Below the pieces are notes generated by a model, which did not search any database, was not told the origin of the DNA, and was given only the letters and a program-made list of their open reading frames with translations. The translations under genes and the position numbers were made by a program. A stretch of 64,000 nt of DNA, taken from positions 11,095,066-11,159,065 of the forward strand of contig JACMZG010001913.1 of NCBI GenBank assembly GCA_018340805.1. The letters run 5' to 3'. The DNA is from Microvelia longipes. Lineage: Eukaryota > Arthropoda > Insecta > Hemiptera > Veliidae. Positions 11,367-23,974 of this stretch are shown here, piece by piece; position 1 is the stretch's first letter; each line of letters opens with the position of its first letter.

Positions 11367-13039
11367 GAAAAGTTATAACTTAAATAAGGAAAAGTTTGGA
11401 TTATCGCAAGCTGCTAGAAATCAGCGCTGGGGCAGACCTATGTGGACTACTCATGAACTAACTCCGACAGCTTTTTCAAAAATTACCGATTACAATTTTA
11501 ACTTTAAATTTATGTAAACCATGGCAACAATGGGTTATGACAGCTGCATTTATTGTAAAAATAAAATAATTATTATTTTCGTTTATTATTTTAACCTAAT
11601 AAAAATGGTTTGCCATGGTCATGTTCTATATTACAAAAATTCAGAAACTAATAGTTATAAAAAGTGTTTTAAACTTCAACATAACGCTATTGATGACTGG
11701 TAAGTTTACATTTCATTCAATTATTTAATAATTTAATCGATATAATCTAGGTGCGTGTCTAAATTTAAAAAACGTTTTTTTAAATTGTTTCAGGCTGCAT
11801 TAAATGCCAAAGTCTTATCTTCTAGCACGTGGATTATTTAGGCACTAATGTTCATTACTATCTGATTAAATTATTAAAAAAAATTGAATTAAATATAAAC
11901 ATATTTGCCATCAGATGAGGTCTGTGGAAGTTTAAAGATTACGATGACCGCGCAAAGCGCTTCAGCTAGTTAGAAGTATGACTAGGAAATATAAAAAATT
12001 TAACTTCAAATGGAATGTAGGCAAAAAGCGGGAAATTAAGCCACGCCTACTCAGTTTAAAAGTAGGTCTGCCGTAGCGCTAGCGTCGATTGGAATCCAAA
12101 TTTTGCCACCATTGAGTCGACATTGTAGATATTGTTTAAGTATCTATAGTCTCTGGGTGGTATTACCTCCTAAAAAGTAGGGGCATCATTGCATTAGCCC
12201 AAAAATAAAATTCCGACTTTTCTAATAACAATTTCATTACTTGTCATTAGTTATCGACAATGTCAAATTAACAGAATATTGACAGAAATGTTGTATATTT
12301 ATCCGAATTTTGTCAGTATCGTTAAAAATGTAGCCTAAAATTGTTTTTTCGTTTTCAAAATTTTAAGGAAGAAGCGAAAAAAACATAAGAAAATCTAGAT
12401 GAAGACCTAAAAAAAGTAATGAGAGGAGGAGGTCAGGACATAAAAGATAAGAAGGTAGTAATCTTATAATTTGATAATTTCAGTAAAGAAACTAGCCAGT
12501 ATCTTGATTATGTTTATAATTTCTGTTTTATTCCTAGAACAGTAGCATTACGACTTGTTACTTTATTTTCCTGGATTTTATCATTTGATAAAATAAAGTT
12601 TGGTTTTGGAAGTTTAGTTTAGGAGTTTGGTTTGGAAATTCGTTGGATTCGAAAAAAGTGGTATTTTTTAATATTTTAAAGATTTTTTGCGCGCCTGCAT
12701 GTTTTTGGGTCGACTAAGTACGCAATACAGTCGTGTATTGGCTATATTGCCGCTACACGGAGCCCAGCTTCAACCCCGAGTTTTGCAAAACATGAACATT
12801 CTTTGGAATTTCAATTTAAGGTCAGAGTGAGTTCAACCTCTGTCGACGTTCTGATAAGTTAGACGTAACAAACAGAGTGGGATATGACATTATGTCGAGC
12901 TATCAATGATGACGAATGTAGAATGATGGAACAGTTTCCAGATGTAGTAGTATTGCTTTTGGCTTGCATTTTTTAAGTGACTCTCGCACAATTATATTGT
13001 TTACTTGATTTTTTAGAGGTAATGCGCTAAAGCATTTAA
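11367..13039. other. Intergenic DNA, no gene supported
   Basis: A 60-codon frame at 11521-11703 has no family resemblance. No tandem or inverted structure of note was found. Confidence 0.45.
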
Positions 13040-13205
13040 ATGTAAGCATTAACTAAGCTTTAAATATAAGCATTAACTAAGCTTTAAATGTAAGCATTAA
13101 CTAAGCTTTAAAGGTAAGCATTAACTAAGCTTTAAATGTAAGCATTAACTAAGCATATAAGCATTAACTAAGCTTTGAATGTAAACATTAACTAAGCTTT
13201 AAATT
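13040..13205. repeat. 24-bp tandem repeat
   Basis: About seven copies of a unit with TAAGCATTAACTAAGCTTTA, one of them shortened. Each unit contains a HindIII-like AAGCTT palindrome. Confidence 0.85.
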
Positions 13206-13289
13206 AGGGCAAATCATTGAGTGAGCTGCTAATTTTGATAAGATGAGCATAGTTTTGTATAAACAATGCTCATTTTCTTCACAATGAGT

Positions 13290-13722
13290 TTCTTCTCATT
13301 ATCAACATTAGTTCAATTTTTATTGCATGACTTTTGTACGTTTTTTACACTATAGGGAAAAATTTGAAAATGGTCTGATTGATTTTAAATTTACTATAAA
13401 TGTATATTATTACCTAATAAATAATTACACTAAGTTTCGTTTCAATACAACAAGCATATCCATGATTTTTGTTGGATCATAAAAATTAAGCAGCATTGAG
13501 CGTGGTCAGTGCTGTATGGGTGACCGCTGAGAATGATACGGATGCAGTTATTATCTGAAGACGAGAAAAGCAAGTCCAAAGGATGTTGCATAGTATCAAT
13601 TTTGCAAATTGTATATTCTGAGGACGAGCGAACGAGTTCGAAGCAGGGAGGATGAGCGTATAGCTAATCCGATGTAATGAGGAAAAGTTCCGACCGAGGT
13701 ACCCCGTATCCGATTTTTTTAT
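13290..13722 (+). repeat. 5S rRNA-derived SINE family, near-complete copy
   Basis: The segment from about 13482 to 13546 resembles the 3' half of animal 5S rRNA: AAATTAAGCAGCATTGAGCG, GGTCAGT, ATGGGTGACCGCT, GAATGATACGG. This is the region holding the TFIIIA/TFIIIC internal promoter. Downstream is the family body, with GAGGACGAGCGAACGAGTTC, GGTACCCCGT and a terminal T7 run that could stop RNA polymerase III. Upstream words (TTAGTTCAATTTTTAT, AAGTTTCGTTTC) are shared with 56.64 and 60.77 kb. Confidence 0.7.
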
Positions 13723-14215
13723 GTTCAAAATCAAAAATTTTGATTTTAACCAGCATGATATTTTTTTGATTAAAACAAAAAATATAAAAAAAATATAACT
13801 AGGTACTCTATGGAATTTAAATTTAGTTTTAAATTTAAAAAAATATGCCTCTATCTTAAAAATTGCATGCTAGAGACGTGGGATAGCATTTTAAGTTAGC
13901 GTTCCACCCACCCTTAAAATGTTTTGTGCTCATAATAAACTATCAAAAATAAATTTTCAAGTGCTTGATGTTTCCATTCTTTTCGTTTAAACTATAAAAT
14001 TATTACGTAGAATTTGAGCAAATGCGTAGTTCTTTTATTAATGTGTATCATCTTTAAAAGAAAGAATAAATATATTTATTGTTGTAAATAATAAATAATT
14101 ATCGCAACGCCTTACACGCGCGCCTGATATAGGATTAATTAGTCACAACAGATAGTTGATATGTGTACCCACTTAATTTGAACTAAACTAATTTAAAACT
14201 AGCAATTGGCCCAGT

Positions 14216-14216
<1 letters not shown>

Positions 14217-14249
<33 letters not shown>
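14217..14249. repeat. Poly-T tract
   Basis: A run of about 33 T residues, possibly the tail of a minus-strand retroposed copy. No partner sequence was identified. Confidence 0.8.
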
Positions 14250-14250
<1 letters not shown>

Positions 14251-14491
14251 TTAACTATAGTGCAGATTAAGAAGATTTTAAGAAGATTATGAGACTTTAC
14301 TCAAATTTTAAGGAATAATTTCAATATTTGAACGAAAAGCATGGTACTTGAAACTTAATTTATCACTGAAATTTGAAGGGGTTTGCCTAAAGCAATTTAG
14401 ATCCCTTAAAGTAACTATAATTTTAAAACAAAGCAACTCAACAAAACAATAAATTGAACAAAAAGGTATTGTAAATTATTATTTATTTTGT

Positions 14492-14535
14492 TCAGGAGTG
14501 TAGCACGTACTGCTGAGTACGTGCTACACTCCTGA
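14492..14535. repeat. Perfect 20-bp-arm hairpin
   Basis: TCAGGAGTGTAGCACGTACT is followed by a 4-nt loop GCTG and its exact complement. The adjoining sequence CTGACGAAGCCGCACGGCGA then AAGC looks like a hammerhead-ribozyme core, but the needed flanking helices do not form (see rejected items). Confidence 0.8.
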
Positions 14536-14635
14536 CGAAGCCGCACGGCGAAAGCTCGAGCCACTCATCCTTTCCTTCTATCTGTAAGTTATTTTAATTG
14601 TTGTTTATAATCTTATGATTTTTTCTATTTCTTAT

Positions 14636-15299
<664 letters not shown>

Positions 15300-15790
15300 T
15301 CGTTCAGGTTTACAGTATGCATGAGGAATGAAAATAGACCAAGTATATGCATGAGGAATGAAAATACACCAAGTATATGCATGAGGAATCAAAATGCACC
15401 AAGTGTTATGCACGAGGAATGAAAATACACTAAGTGTTATGCATGAGGAATGAAAATACACCAAGTGTTATGCATGAGGAATCAAAATACACCAAGTATA
15501 TGCATGAGGAATCAAAATACACCAAGTGTTATGCACGAGGAATGAAAATACACCAAGTGTTATGCATGAGGAATGAAAATACACCAAGTGTTATGCATGA
15601 GGAATGAAAATACACCAAGTTTTATGCATGAGGAATGAAAATACACCAAGTGTTATGCACACCAAGTGTTATGCATGAGGAATCTAAATGCATTAAGCAG
15701 AATATATTAATACAGAATATAAGTACACCAAGTATATGCATGAAAAAGATAAAATACTCTAATTATTATGCATGAGGAATGAAAATAAGG
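15300..15790. repeat. 31-bp tandem repeat array
   Basis: Around fourteen copies of a unit with TATGCATGAGGAATGAAAAT followed by ACACCAAGT and a variable GT or AT joint. Copies at the right edge are diverged. Confidence 0.9.
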
Positions 15791-16279
15791 CAAACATTAT
15801 GTATGCGAAGTGTGATTATACTAATCAAATCAAAGAAATTGTGACCTCAGTTTTTGCTAATCTCAAAACAAATATATAAACACTTTGAATAGCAGCTACT
15901 ACTGGACAAAATCAACTCATTAAGGTGATCAATTTTAAATCAATTTATAATTAAGGTTAAATCGTGCAAGTTTTACCTCAACTTGACTTTTATTAGCAAC
16001 GACTTCCTTAAGAAGTTGAAAATCATTTCTTAAATTCTTCCATTTAATTTTGACGTAACAAAGCATTGCTCTAAATCCATAAGTAGTATGTTAAGTCTTA
16101 AACTTTGCAACCGTGGACTTTGAATGAGACGGTGTACAATTTAGGTATTCAGTGACATATCTTTAACAATCAAAATTAGTGACTGTAATGTCATTAAAGA
16201 TTTAGCTAACCTAAACTCTGAATGAAACGATTTCAGGTTTCAGATATTCAGTGTATCCTTATATACCAATATCGGTGAC

Positions 16280-17830
16280 TATATGACGTCATATGATTAG
16301 ATATAAAGCTACCCTGAACTCAGAATTAAATACAAGTTACATATGCATAAGGATATCTTTAACAAACAAAATCAGTGACTATGACGTCACATCATTAGAA
16401 ATTTAGCAACCCTCAACTATAAAAAGGACTTTAGATATTCAGTAGGATATTTAACAAACAAATCAGTGACTATGACGTCAATCATTAGAAATTTAACAAC
16501 CCTCAACTATAAATAGGACGATGAGTATAGAATTTAATATTCAGTAGGATATCTTTAACAAACAAAATCAGTGACTATGACGTCATATCATTAGAAATTT
16601 AGCAACCCTCAACATGAATAGGACATATTCAGTAGGATATCTTTACAAAAAAATCAGTGACTATGACGTCAAATCATTAGAAATTTAGCAACCCTCAACT
16701 ATAAATAGGACGATGAGAGTATAGAATTTAGATATTCAGTAGGATATCTTTAACAAACAAAATCAGTGACTATGACGTCATATCATTAGAAATTTAACAA
16801 CCCTCAACTATAAATAGGACGATGAGAGTATAGAATTTAGATATTCAGTAGGATATCTTTAACAAACAAAATCAGTGACTATGACGTCATATCATTAGAA
16901 ATTTAGCAACCCTCAACTATAAATAGGACGATGAGAGTATAGAATTAGATATTCAGTAGGATCTTTAACAAACAAAATCAGAACTATGACGTCATATCAT
17001 TAGAAATTTAGCAACCCTCAACATGAATAGGACGATGAGAGTATAGAATTTAGATATTCAGTAGGATATCTTTAGCAAACAAAATCAGTGACTATGACGT
17101 CAAATCATTAGAAATTTAGCAACCCTCAACTATAAATAGGACGATGAGAGTATAGAATTTAGATATTCAGTAGGATATCTTTAACAAACAAAATCAGTGA
17201 CTATGACGTCATATCATTAGAAATTTAGCAACCCTCAACTATAAATAGGACGATGAGGTATAGAATTTAGATATTCATAGGATATCTTTAACAAAATCAG
17301 TGACTATGACGTCATATCATTAGAAATTTAGCAACCCTCAACTATAAATAGGACGATGAGAGTATAGAATTTAGATATTCAGTAGGATATCTTTAACAAA
17401 CAAAATCAGTAACTATGACGTCATATCATTAGAAATTTAGCAACCCTCAACTATGAATAGGACGATGAGAGTATAGAATTTAGATATTCATAAGGATATC
17501 TTTAACAAACAAAATCAGTGACTATGACGTCATATCATTAGAAATTTAGCAACCCCAACTATGAATAGGACATGAGAGTATAGAATTTAGATATTCATAG
17601 GATATCTTTAACAAACAAATCAGTGACTATGACGTCATATCATTAGAAATTTAGCAACCCTCAACTATGAATAGGACGATGAGAGTATAGAATTTAGATA
17701 TTCATAAGGATATCTTTAACAAACAAAATCAGTGACTATGACGTCATATCATTAGAAATTTAGCAACCCTCAACTATGAATAGGACGATGAGAGTATAGA
17801 ATTTAGATATTCATTTGGATATTTATAACA
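16280..17830. repeat. 109-bp satellite carrying CRE and TATA motifs
   Basis: Roughly fourteen head-to-tail units, with the first few diverged and small deletions inside some. Nearly every unit contains the perfect palindrome TGACGTCA, about fifteen in total. Most also carry TATAAATAG (or TATGAATAG) 28 bp downstream, and the shared words CATTAGAAATTTAGCAACCC, GAGAGTATAGAATTTAGATA and CAGTAGGATATCTTTAAC. Homogeneity is highest in the middle and right parts, as expected from unequal crossing-over. Confidence 0.95.
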
Positions 17831-18607
17831 TAAAAAATACTGACTAACATGGTATCATTGGATATTCACCATCTTTACTACATGAGAATAACACTTTTTA
17901 AGTTACATTTGAAATTATAATACACTTACTATAATTTGCTAACTTGATTTTATCTGATTTTAGTCTTCTATTAATATGCTTGCTTTAAATAAAATAGGTA
18001 CAGAATTACTAATCGTTTGAGTAACGAAATAATTTGATTAAATATCAGAATGTAAATCTATAAGTCCTTCTTAGCTCGGCCGTTGAAATTGGTAAATAAA
18101 TTTATTTAAAAAAAATGTAATTGGTACAAACTTAACAAAAAAAATAATTCGTTGAATTATTTTGATATTATTTAATGTGAATAATTTCACACCTCTGTTA
18201 ATGATAAGATTTACTGTCATGATCTAATCTTTATACTGTCGAGATAATAAGTGGCAACAATGATTTTAAGAAATTGATTTAAAAAAGCTTAACCTTATTA
18301 GGTCTCTTAATATTCAATATGTGTTACATACTTCACATAAGTAAATGTTTTTTGACATTTAAAAAGGTCTACATTGCATAAGCCATAAAGTGGCAAAAAG
18401 CATAGAAATAGCAAGGCAGGGTTTACATGCAATGAGAAACAGACATAAAAATTTGAGGCTAGCTAGTCGTATGAATAATCTTTACTATATTCCTTTATTT
18501 ATCCAAATATATGCCATTCTTATTACTCACAGTGAATTAATCAAATCTTTGAAATTTCCTCGGTACGTTGGTTTTTCATCTAACATTTAAAATAATACTA
18601 TATATAT
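17831..18607. other. Intergenic DNA, nothing supported
   Basis: A 66-codon frame at 18390-18590 has no motif or homology that I recognise. No repeat structure seen. Confidence 0.45.
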
Positions 18608-18921
18608 CATAGAGATATATACTAGAGGGGGCATAGCCTATCTCAATACACTGAATGATCTAAAACATCGTTTTGGGGCTCTCAAGGGCTCTGTGTAACC
18701 TCATTAAAACCTCTTCTTAGATTGAGTTAAGGTTACTAAAAATCAATTATTTTTGTCTACCCGCACATTTTTTGTGTTTTGATTTGTATTTTATCGTTCT
18801 TCTATATAAGTTAATGTAATTTAGTACTGATTACTTTATTGTATTTATAAGCGTCAGGTTATATTTTTTTGATGTTTCAAAATTTAACCTATAGAGCCTC
18901 TCTAGTAATAATATGTCTATG
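18608..18921 (+). mobile_element. hAT-type MITE, CATAGAGATATATACTAGAG family
   Basis: Full-length copy (about 314 bp) from CATAGAGATATATACTAGAG to the inverted end CTAGTAATAATATGTCTATG. Interior words shared by all copies include GGGGCTCTCAAGGGCTCTGT and TTTTGATTTGTATTTT. No clear target duplication here; three other copies (26719, 27634, 34002) have 8-bp duplications. Confidence 0.85.
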
Positions 18922-19454
18922 GTCCTATGCTCCTTTTATATTAGTATTATTCTAAGATCTAACAAGATCCCTACACGGAATACATAATCTTATAATCAAG
19001 TAACACCTTTGTGTATATTTAGTACCTTAACCACTAAAATATTTTCAATTTCTTTTTGGTACTTTTATGTTTTTGATTTAATTTCGCTTTGTTAAAAAAT
19101 GAATTTTACAAAAAATTATTAAAAAGTAATTTATAATTTCTGATAAAGAAGTTTTAAAAAAAATTCAAGCGAGGGATATTATTTGTTAAGGCCGAATGCT
19201 AAAAAATTAAAATTCGTTTTACAGGAATTTGACAATGACAAATTTCGAAATAATTATTTCAAAGCAAGCAGTACAGTCTTTGATTTTAGGAAGTGCAAAG
19301 AATATTTTAAAGGCTAAACACTTTTATTTTAAGTAAAATGAATATTATTTGTCAAATGTATAAATAAACGTTAGTTCTATATTAACAACTTAAGATTAAA
19401 ATTTAAAACTTTTATCTAAAACAGCGTTTTAGATCAAAAGTAGTAGTAACTATT
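18922..19454. other. AT-rich intergenic DNA, nothing supported
   Basis: No coding or repeat structure seen. Confidence 0.45.
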
Positions 19455-19710
19455 AACTTACTAACGAAGTTAGTAAGAAATATAAGATTGATGATGACTC
19501 ATTTATTTAGAGCAACCAAGTTAGTAAGTAAAATAAGATTGATGATGACTCATCTATTTAGAGTAACCAAGTTAGTAAGTAATATAAGATTGATGATGAC
19601 TCATCTATTTAGAGTAACCAAGTTAGTAAGTAATAAGATTGATGACAACTCATTTATTTAGAGCAACCAAGTTAGTAAGTAATATAAGATTGATGATAAA
19701 TCATTTATTT
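19455..19710. repeat. 51-bp tandem repeat
   Basis: About five copies of a unit with AAGTTAGTAAGTAATATAAG, ATTGATGATGACTCAT and TTATTTAGAG.AACC. Confidence 0.9.
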
Positions 19711-20037
19711 TAATGGTCAGCCATAGCCATTTAAAATTAAACTGACCCATTTTTACAATTGAAATCCAGTTTTAAAAATATGCCTTCCAATTTTCTTTTT
19801 ATAAGTGCATTTCACAAATGGATAGACAAAGTGGCAGAATCAAACATTATAACTCTATTTTTCTAATAAGCCAGTTGATAGTACCTTCATAACCATATTT
19901 TTCTATTTAACAGTTTGCAAAAAAAAAGCGTCCCTTCAGGGGAACAGGTTTTATCAGAAACCAGCCTTTCTGTAACCACAGTTACAAAAAAGTTTAGCTT
20001 CCTAATTTTTAAGTTGGCCCACTAACTAACTCAGATT

Positions 20038-20115
20038 TTAAATATATATTTAAAATATATATATTATATATTATTATATATTATTATATATATATATATA
20101 TATATTATATAAATA
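20038..20115. repeat. (TA)n microsatellite
   Basis: TA-rich run with TATTA interruptions. Confidence 0.9.
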
Positions 20116-20279
20116 TACATCATTCGATTCAGAAAAATCGCCCTATCATTCAGTTTTAAACTTAGAAATTATATTTTTTTTTTGTAATATAAAAAATAAC
20201 ACAAAAATTAAACAAAAAATATAATTTGTAAAAAGGTTTGAAATAGTATTTGAAATAGTTTAACTATTCTAATTAATGT

Positions 20280-22010
20280 GTACAATATTCATTACATGTA
20301 AAAACGATTGTTTTAGGACCCTCTCCCACCGTTAATTTTTGAGAAACAAAGATAATATAGTATAATATAAAGTAAAAGAAATAGTAAATAAATATGTGAA
20401 TGGATAAAAATAAACTATTTTACAAAATTGTTTTATAGATATTCATAATTAAAAAAATCTTTGTTTTACAAACATAATTAAAGTTTGTTTACATTTTACG
20501 TTAAGTTTGTTTGTTTAATACTGTACAATGTATGTTGTATAGTACTATTTGTATTTTTGTAGAATTTCTATTTTTGATGGTACAATTTGTATTTTGTAGA
20601 AATTTATATTTGATGTACAAATTTGTATTTTTGATGGTACAATTGTATTTTGCAGAATTTATATTTTTGATGGTACAATTTGTATTTTGTAGAATTTATA
20701 TTTTTGATGGTACAATTTGTATTTTGCAGAATTTATATTTTTGATGGTACAATTTGTATTTTGCAGAATTTATATTTTTGATGGTATTTGTATTTTGTTA
20801 AATTAATTCAAAATATTAGCTTAGTAAATTTTTTATTTGTCCTTTGGTAGTATTGTAAAAAATGTAGAATTAAATTGATAGAACCGAAAAAACACGAGTT
20901 GGTAAAATTGTTTCGCGGCACGTGCCTTAATTTTAAATATTCTTATACAAACTAGCGTTTCATGCGAGGATTTTAGGTATTCTGGCTAACATCTGAATGT
21001 GGCGATTATTTCATAAATTTCCTTATCCTTATCGAGTTTGCTCTATTATCTTGTTTTTACTCTATGATATTTATCTATTGACTTTGTGAGTTACACAGCA
21101 CCATAAAAATTCTAATCTATTCCTTAAACTAAAGCCAAAATAAGAATCGTACCATATTGATACAAGCGACATTGAAATCTACAACCTTGCCTGCAAAATA
21201 CGTCTAGGAATGGTGACGTTCTCTAAAGAAGAGAAAAAATGGGTCGTCAAAATTGATCGAAGCTAGACTTAGCATAATTTCTTTTTTACCATACTTGTTA
21301 ACAACGGGTTTATAACCTATATATGCAAAGTTTTTTAAATATCGTCTCATATCAGTTCAGCCGTGTAAATTATATAAAGTTAAAAATTATTTTTTGTTTT
21401 AATATTAATATAATAGTCTAAGAATAAATAAAAAAATTAAAAAAAAAATTCGAAATATTTTACAATTAAAATTGTAATCAATGTGTCCTAAAGGCAATGC
21501 ATATCAAGACGCTCGTTTTACCCCCTCCCTCCCACCTAGTCAATTTTTCGAAAACAAAGATAATGTGTAGATTTATATAAAGAATAAAATTGTAAATAAT
21601 AATGTAAATAGATGAATGCATATGGATGATTTTTACAAATGCCTATTTTAAAAAAAATTGTAAAAAATTGGTTTTATTTTTTTAAGTACTTAACGCGTTT
21701 TACAAAAATGACTATATGATTTTTTTCTAGTGTTATGTTTATTTGTTTAATAGTTTACAAGTCTATTGTTTAATTGGTATCAAAAATATTAAATGTAATA
21801 TAAATAGATGGTTATAATATTTAAAATTAGTTATATTTATCGTGACACGTTCGTTAGCTAGCTATATTTTTTTTTGCAAATTCGTGTCGTGCGAGTATTT
21901 TAGATATTCTGGCTGATATCTGAATGAGGCGGATATAGTATACATGTCATCGAACTTAAAATCGTAAACTAACACAACTGCATGTGTTAGTAAACTGCGT
22001 AGGATTAGCG
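20280..22010. repeat. Diverged direct duplication, period about 1.2 kb
   Basis: Ordered blocks recur downstream. CCCTC.CCCACC..TTAATTTTT with AACAAAGATAATAT is at 20320 and again at 21520. GTTTGTTTAATA is at 20510 and 21740. GCGAG.ATTTTAG.TATTCTGG and GGCTAACATCTGAATG are at 20960, and related words are at 21890-21925. The first copy additionally contains the expanded 37-bp array. Confidence 0.6.
20555..20810. repeat. 37-bp tandem repeat
   Basis: About seven copies of TTTTTGATGGTACAATTTGT followed by ATTTTGCAGAATTTATA. An overlapping frame of periodic Phe/Leu peptide is a product of the repeat. Confidence 0.9.
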
Positions 22011-22017
22011 GTTATTT

Positions 22018-22309
22018 CATGAAGATTTAGGTCCTCCAGTGGTGACCGCGTCAATGTAGATGAAGAATCCGACGTCTCACTTCCACTGTGAGAGGATACA
22101 TCTTCAGGGATGTAGGACATCATGGAATGCTCTACAAAACTGAACTGAAGATCGAGACGATGGAGTCCTTAGGTTTCCATCTTCAGTTCAGTTTTGTAGA
22201 GCATTCCATGATGTCCTACATCCCTAAAGATGCCTCCCACAGTGGAAGCGATACGTCGGATTCTTCACCTACATTGACGCGGTCACCACCAGAAGACTTA
22301 AATCTTCAT
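22018..22309. repeat. Inverted repeat made of protein-like sequence
   Basis: Arms of about 125 bp run from CATGAAGATTTA on the left to TAAATCTTCATG on the right, around a loop near 22150-22185. The segment is clearly GC-richer than its surroundings. The plus-strand frame (22088-22390) reads through the right arm as a serine/proline-rich, protein-like stretch including DASHSGSDTSDSSPTLTRS. This suggests an inverted, captured piece of an exon rather than an ordinary MITE. The parent gene is not in this window. Confidence 0.6.
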
Positions 22310-22384
22310 GCATATGAAATACTGCTTAATAATATTTTCTATACATTTTTATATAATGCAGTTCTAAATTACACGAGATTTGAC

Positions 22385-23290
22385 ATATAATTATCTTTTG
22401 TGCAATTATTTTATAAAATGCAGTTTGTCATTGCACTTGGGGGGTCATATAATAATTATTTGCGTAGATATTTCATACAATGCAGTTTAGTTTGTAATGG
22501 TATGTGAGGTGTCATAAAATAATATTTTGCGTAATTGTTTTATAAAATGCAGTTTGTAATTGCACGTAAAGTGTCATATAGTAATCTTTTGCGTAATTGT
22601 TTTTTAAAATGCAGTTTGTAATTGCACGTAAAGTGTCATATAATAATCTTTTGCGTAATTGTTTTATAAAATGCAGTTTGTAATTGCACGTAAAGTGTCA
22701 TATAGTAATCTTTTGCGTAATTGTTTTTTAAATGCAGTTTGTAATTGCACGTAAAGTGTACTATAATAATCTTTTGCGTAATTGTTTTATAAATGCAGTT
22801 TGTAATTGCACGTAAAGTGTCATATAATAATCTTTGCGTAATTGTTTTATAAAATGCATATTAAAGTTCTCTTTTGCGTAATTGTTTTTATTAATGCAGT
22901 TTGTAATTGCACGTAAAGTGTCATATAATAATCTTTTGCGTAATTGTTTTATAAAATGCAGTTTGTAATTGCACGCAAAGTGTCATATTATAATCTTCTA
23001 TATAATACAGACTAAAATTGCATGTGACGCGTCATATAATAATGTTTTGCGTAATTGTTTTATATAATGCAGTTTAGTTTGTAATTGCACATGATGCGTC
23101 ATATAATAATGTTTTGCGTAATTGTTTTATATAATGCAATTTAGTTTGTAATTGCACATGATGCGTCATATAATAATGTTTTGCGTAATTGTTTCATATA
23201 ATGGAGTTTAGTTTGAAATTGCACATGATGCGTCATATAATAATATTTTGCATTATTGTTTTACATAATGCAATTCATAATGGCACGTTA
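22385..23290. repeat. 62-bp satellite array
   Basis: About fourteen copies of a unit containing TTTTGCGTAATTGTTTTATA, AAATGCAGTTTGTAATTGCA and a GTCATATAATAAT joint. The right third uses a variant with CACATGATGCGTCATA. It starts directly next to the inverted repeat at 22018-22309. Confidence 0.95.
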
Positions 23291-23974
23291 ATAGCCATAT
23301 TATTGTATAACATATCTCGTGCCATTGATATCTACAATATTTAAAAAAAGAAAATTATCAAGTTCCTCCCGCGAAAATGTTCCATGACATCTAATTAAAT
23401 ATAGTAAAAAATACCACCTAATAAAAACATATTTACAGTAATAATAAAATACAAAATCAAACTTCTATAAAAGGCTATTTGATAAAAGCCTGCTTAAAAT
23501 TTTAAACTAGAATGTCATTTGAAAATAAAACGGAATGATTGAAATATATCCCTTATTAGAATCAAGATTAACAAAACTATATTCTTTTCCATGAATCAGT
23601 ATAGAATAATTTATTATAAACATTTTCACAAACAATAAACGATAACAATCGTTAGGACTATGTTTTCTCCAACACAGTTAAAGAAAACTCTACGGTAATT
23701 GTTAAAAGACCTTTTTCCAAGGTTGTTTAAACTGAATATTATCGATATTAATCTGAAATATATAAATAAATAAATATAATAATATATATATATATATTAT
23801 ATATATTATTTATATTATATAATATATAATTTTCTCCATATTAATCAAATCTAATATTCAATATTTAGAATAGGAATATTCCTTTTTAAAAAAGCTAATT
23901 TCAACAAACGGATCCTTCATGATATTTAATTTATACATGACACTCTATAATTCAGTTCACTATTAGTAAATTTA
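23291..23974. other. AT-rich intergenic DNA with a short (TA)n run
   Basis: A TA/TTA run occupies about 23775-23830. No gene or other repeat seen. Confidence 0.5.

Noticed and set aside
14492..14560. Active hammerhead ribozyme
   Set aside because: CTGACGA and GAAA are present, but the bases 5' of the core pair with the core itself in the hairpin, no UH cleavage site with matching helix III is found, and the 10.1-11.1 pair is A/C.
15300..17830. Regularly spaced repeats that could suggest a CRISPR array
   Set aside because: Units are head-to-tail without unique spacers and the DNA is eukaryotic. These are tandem satellites.
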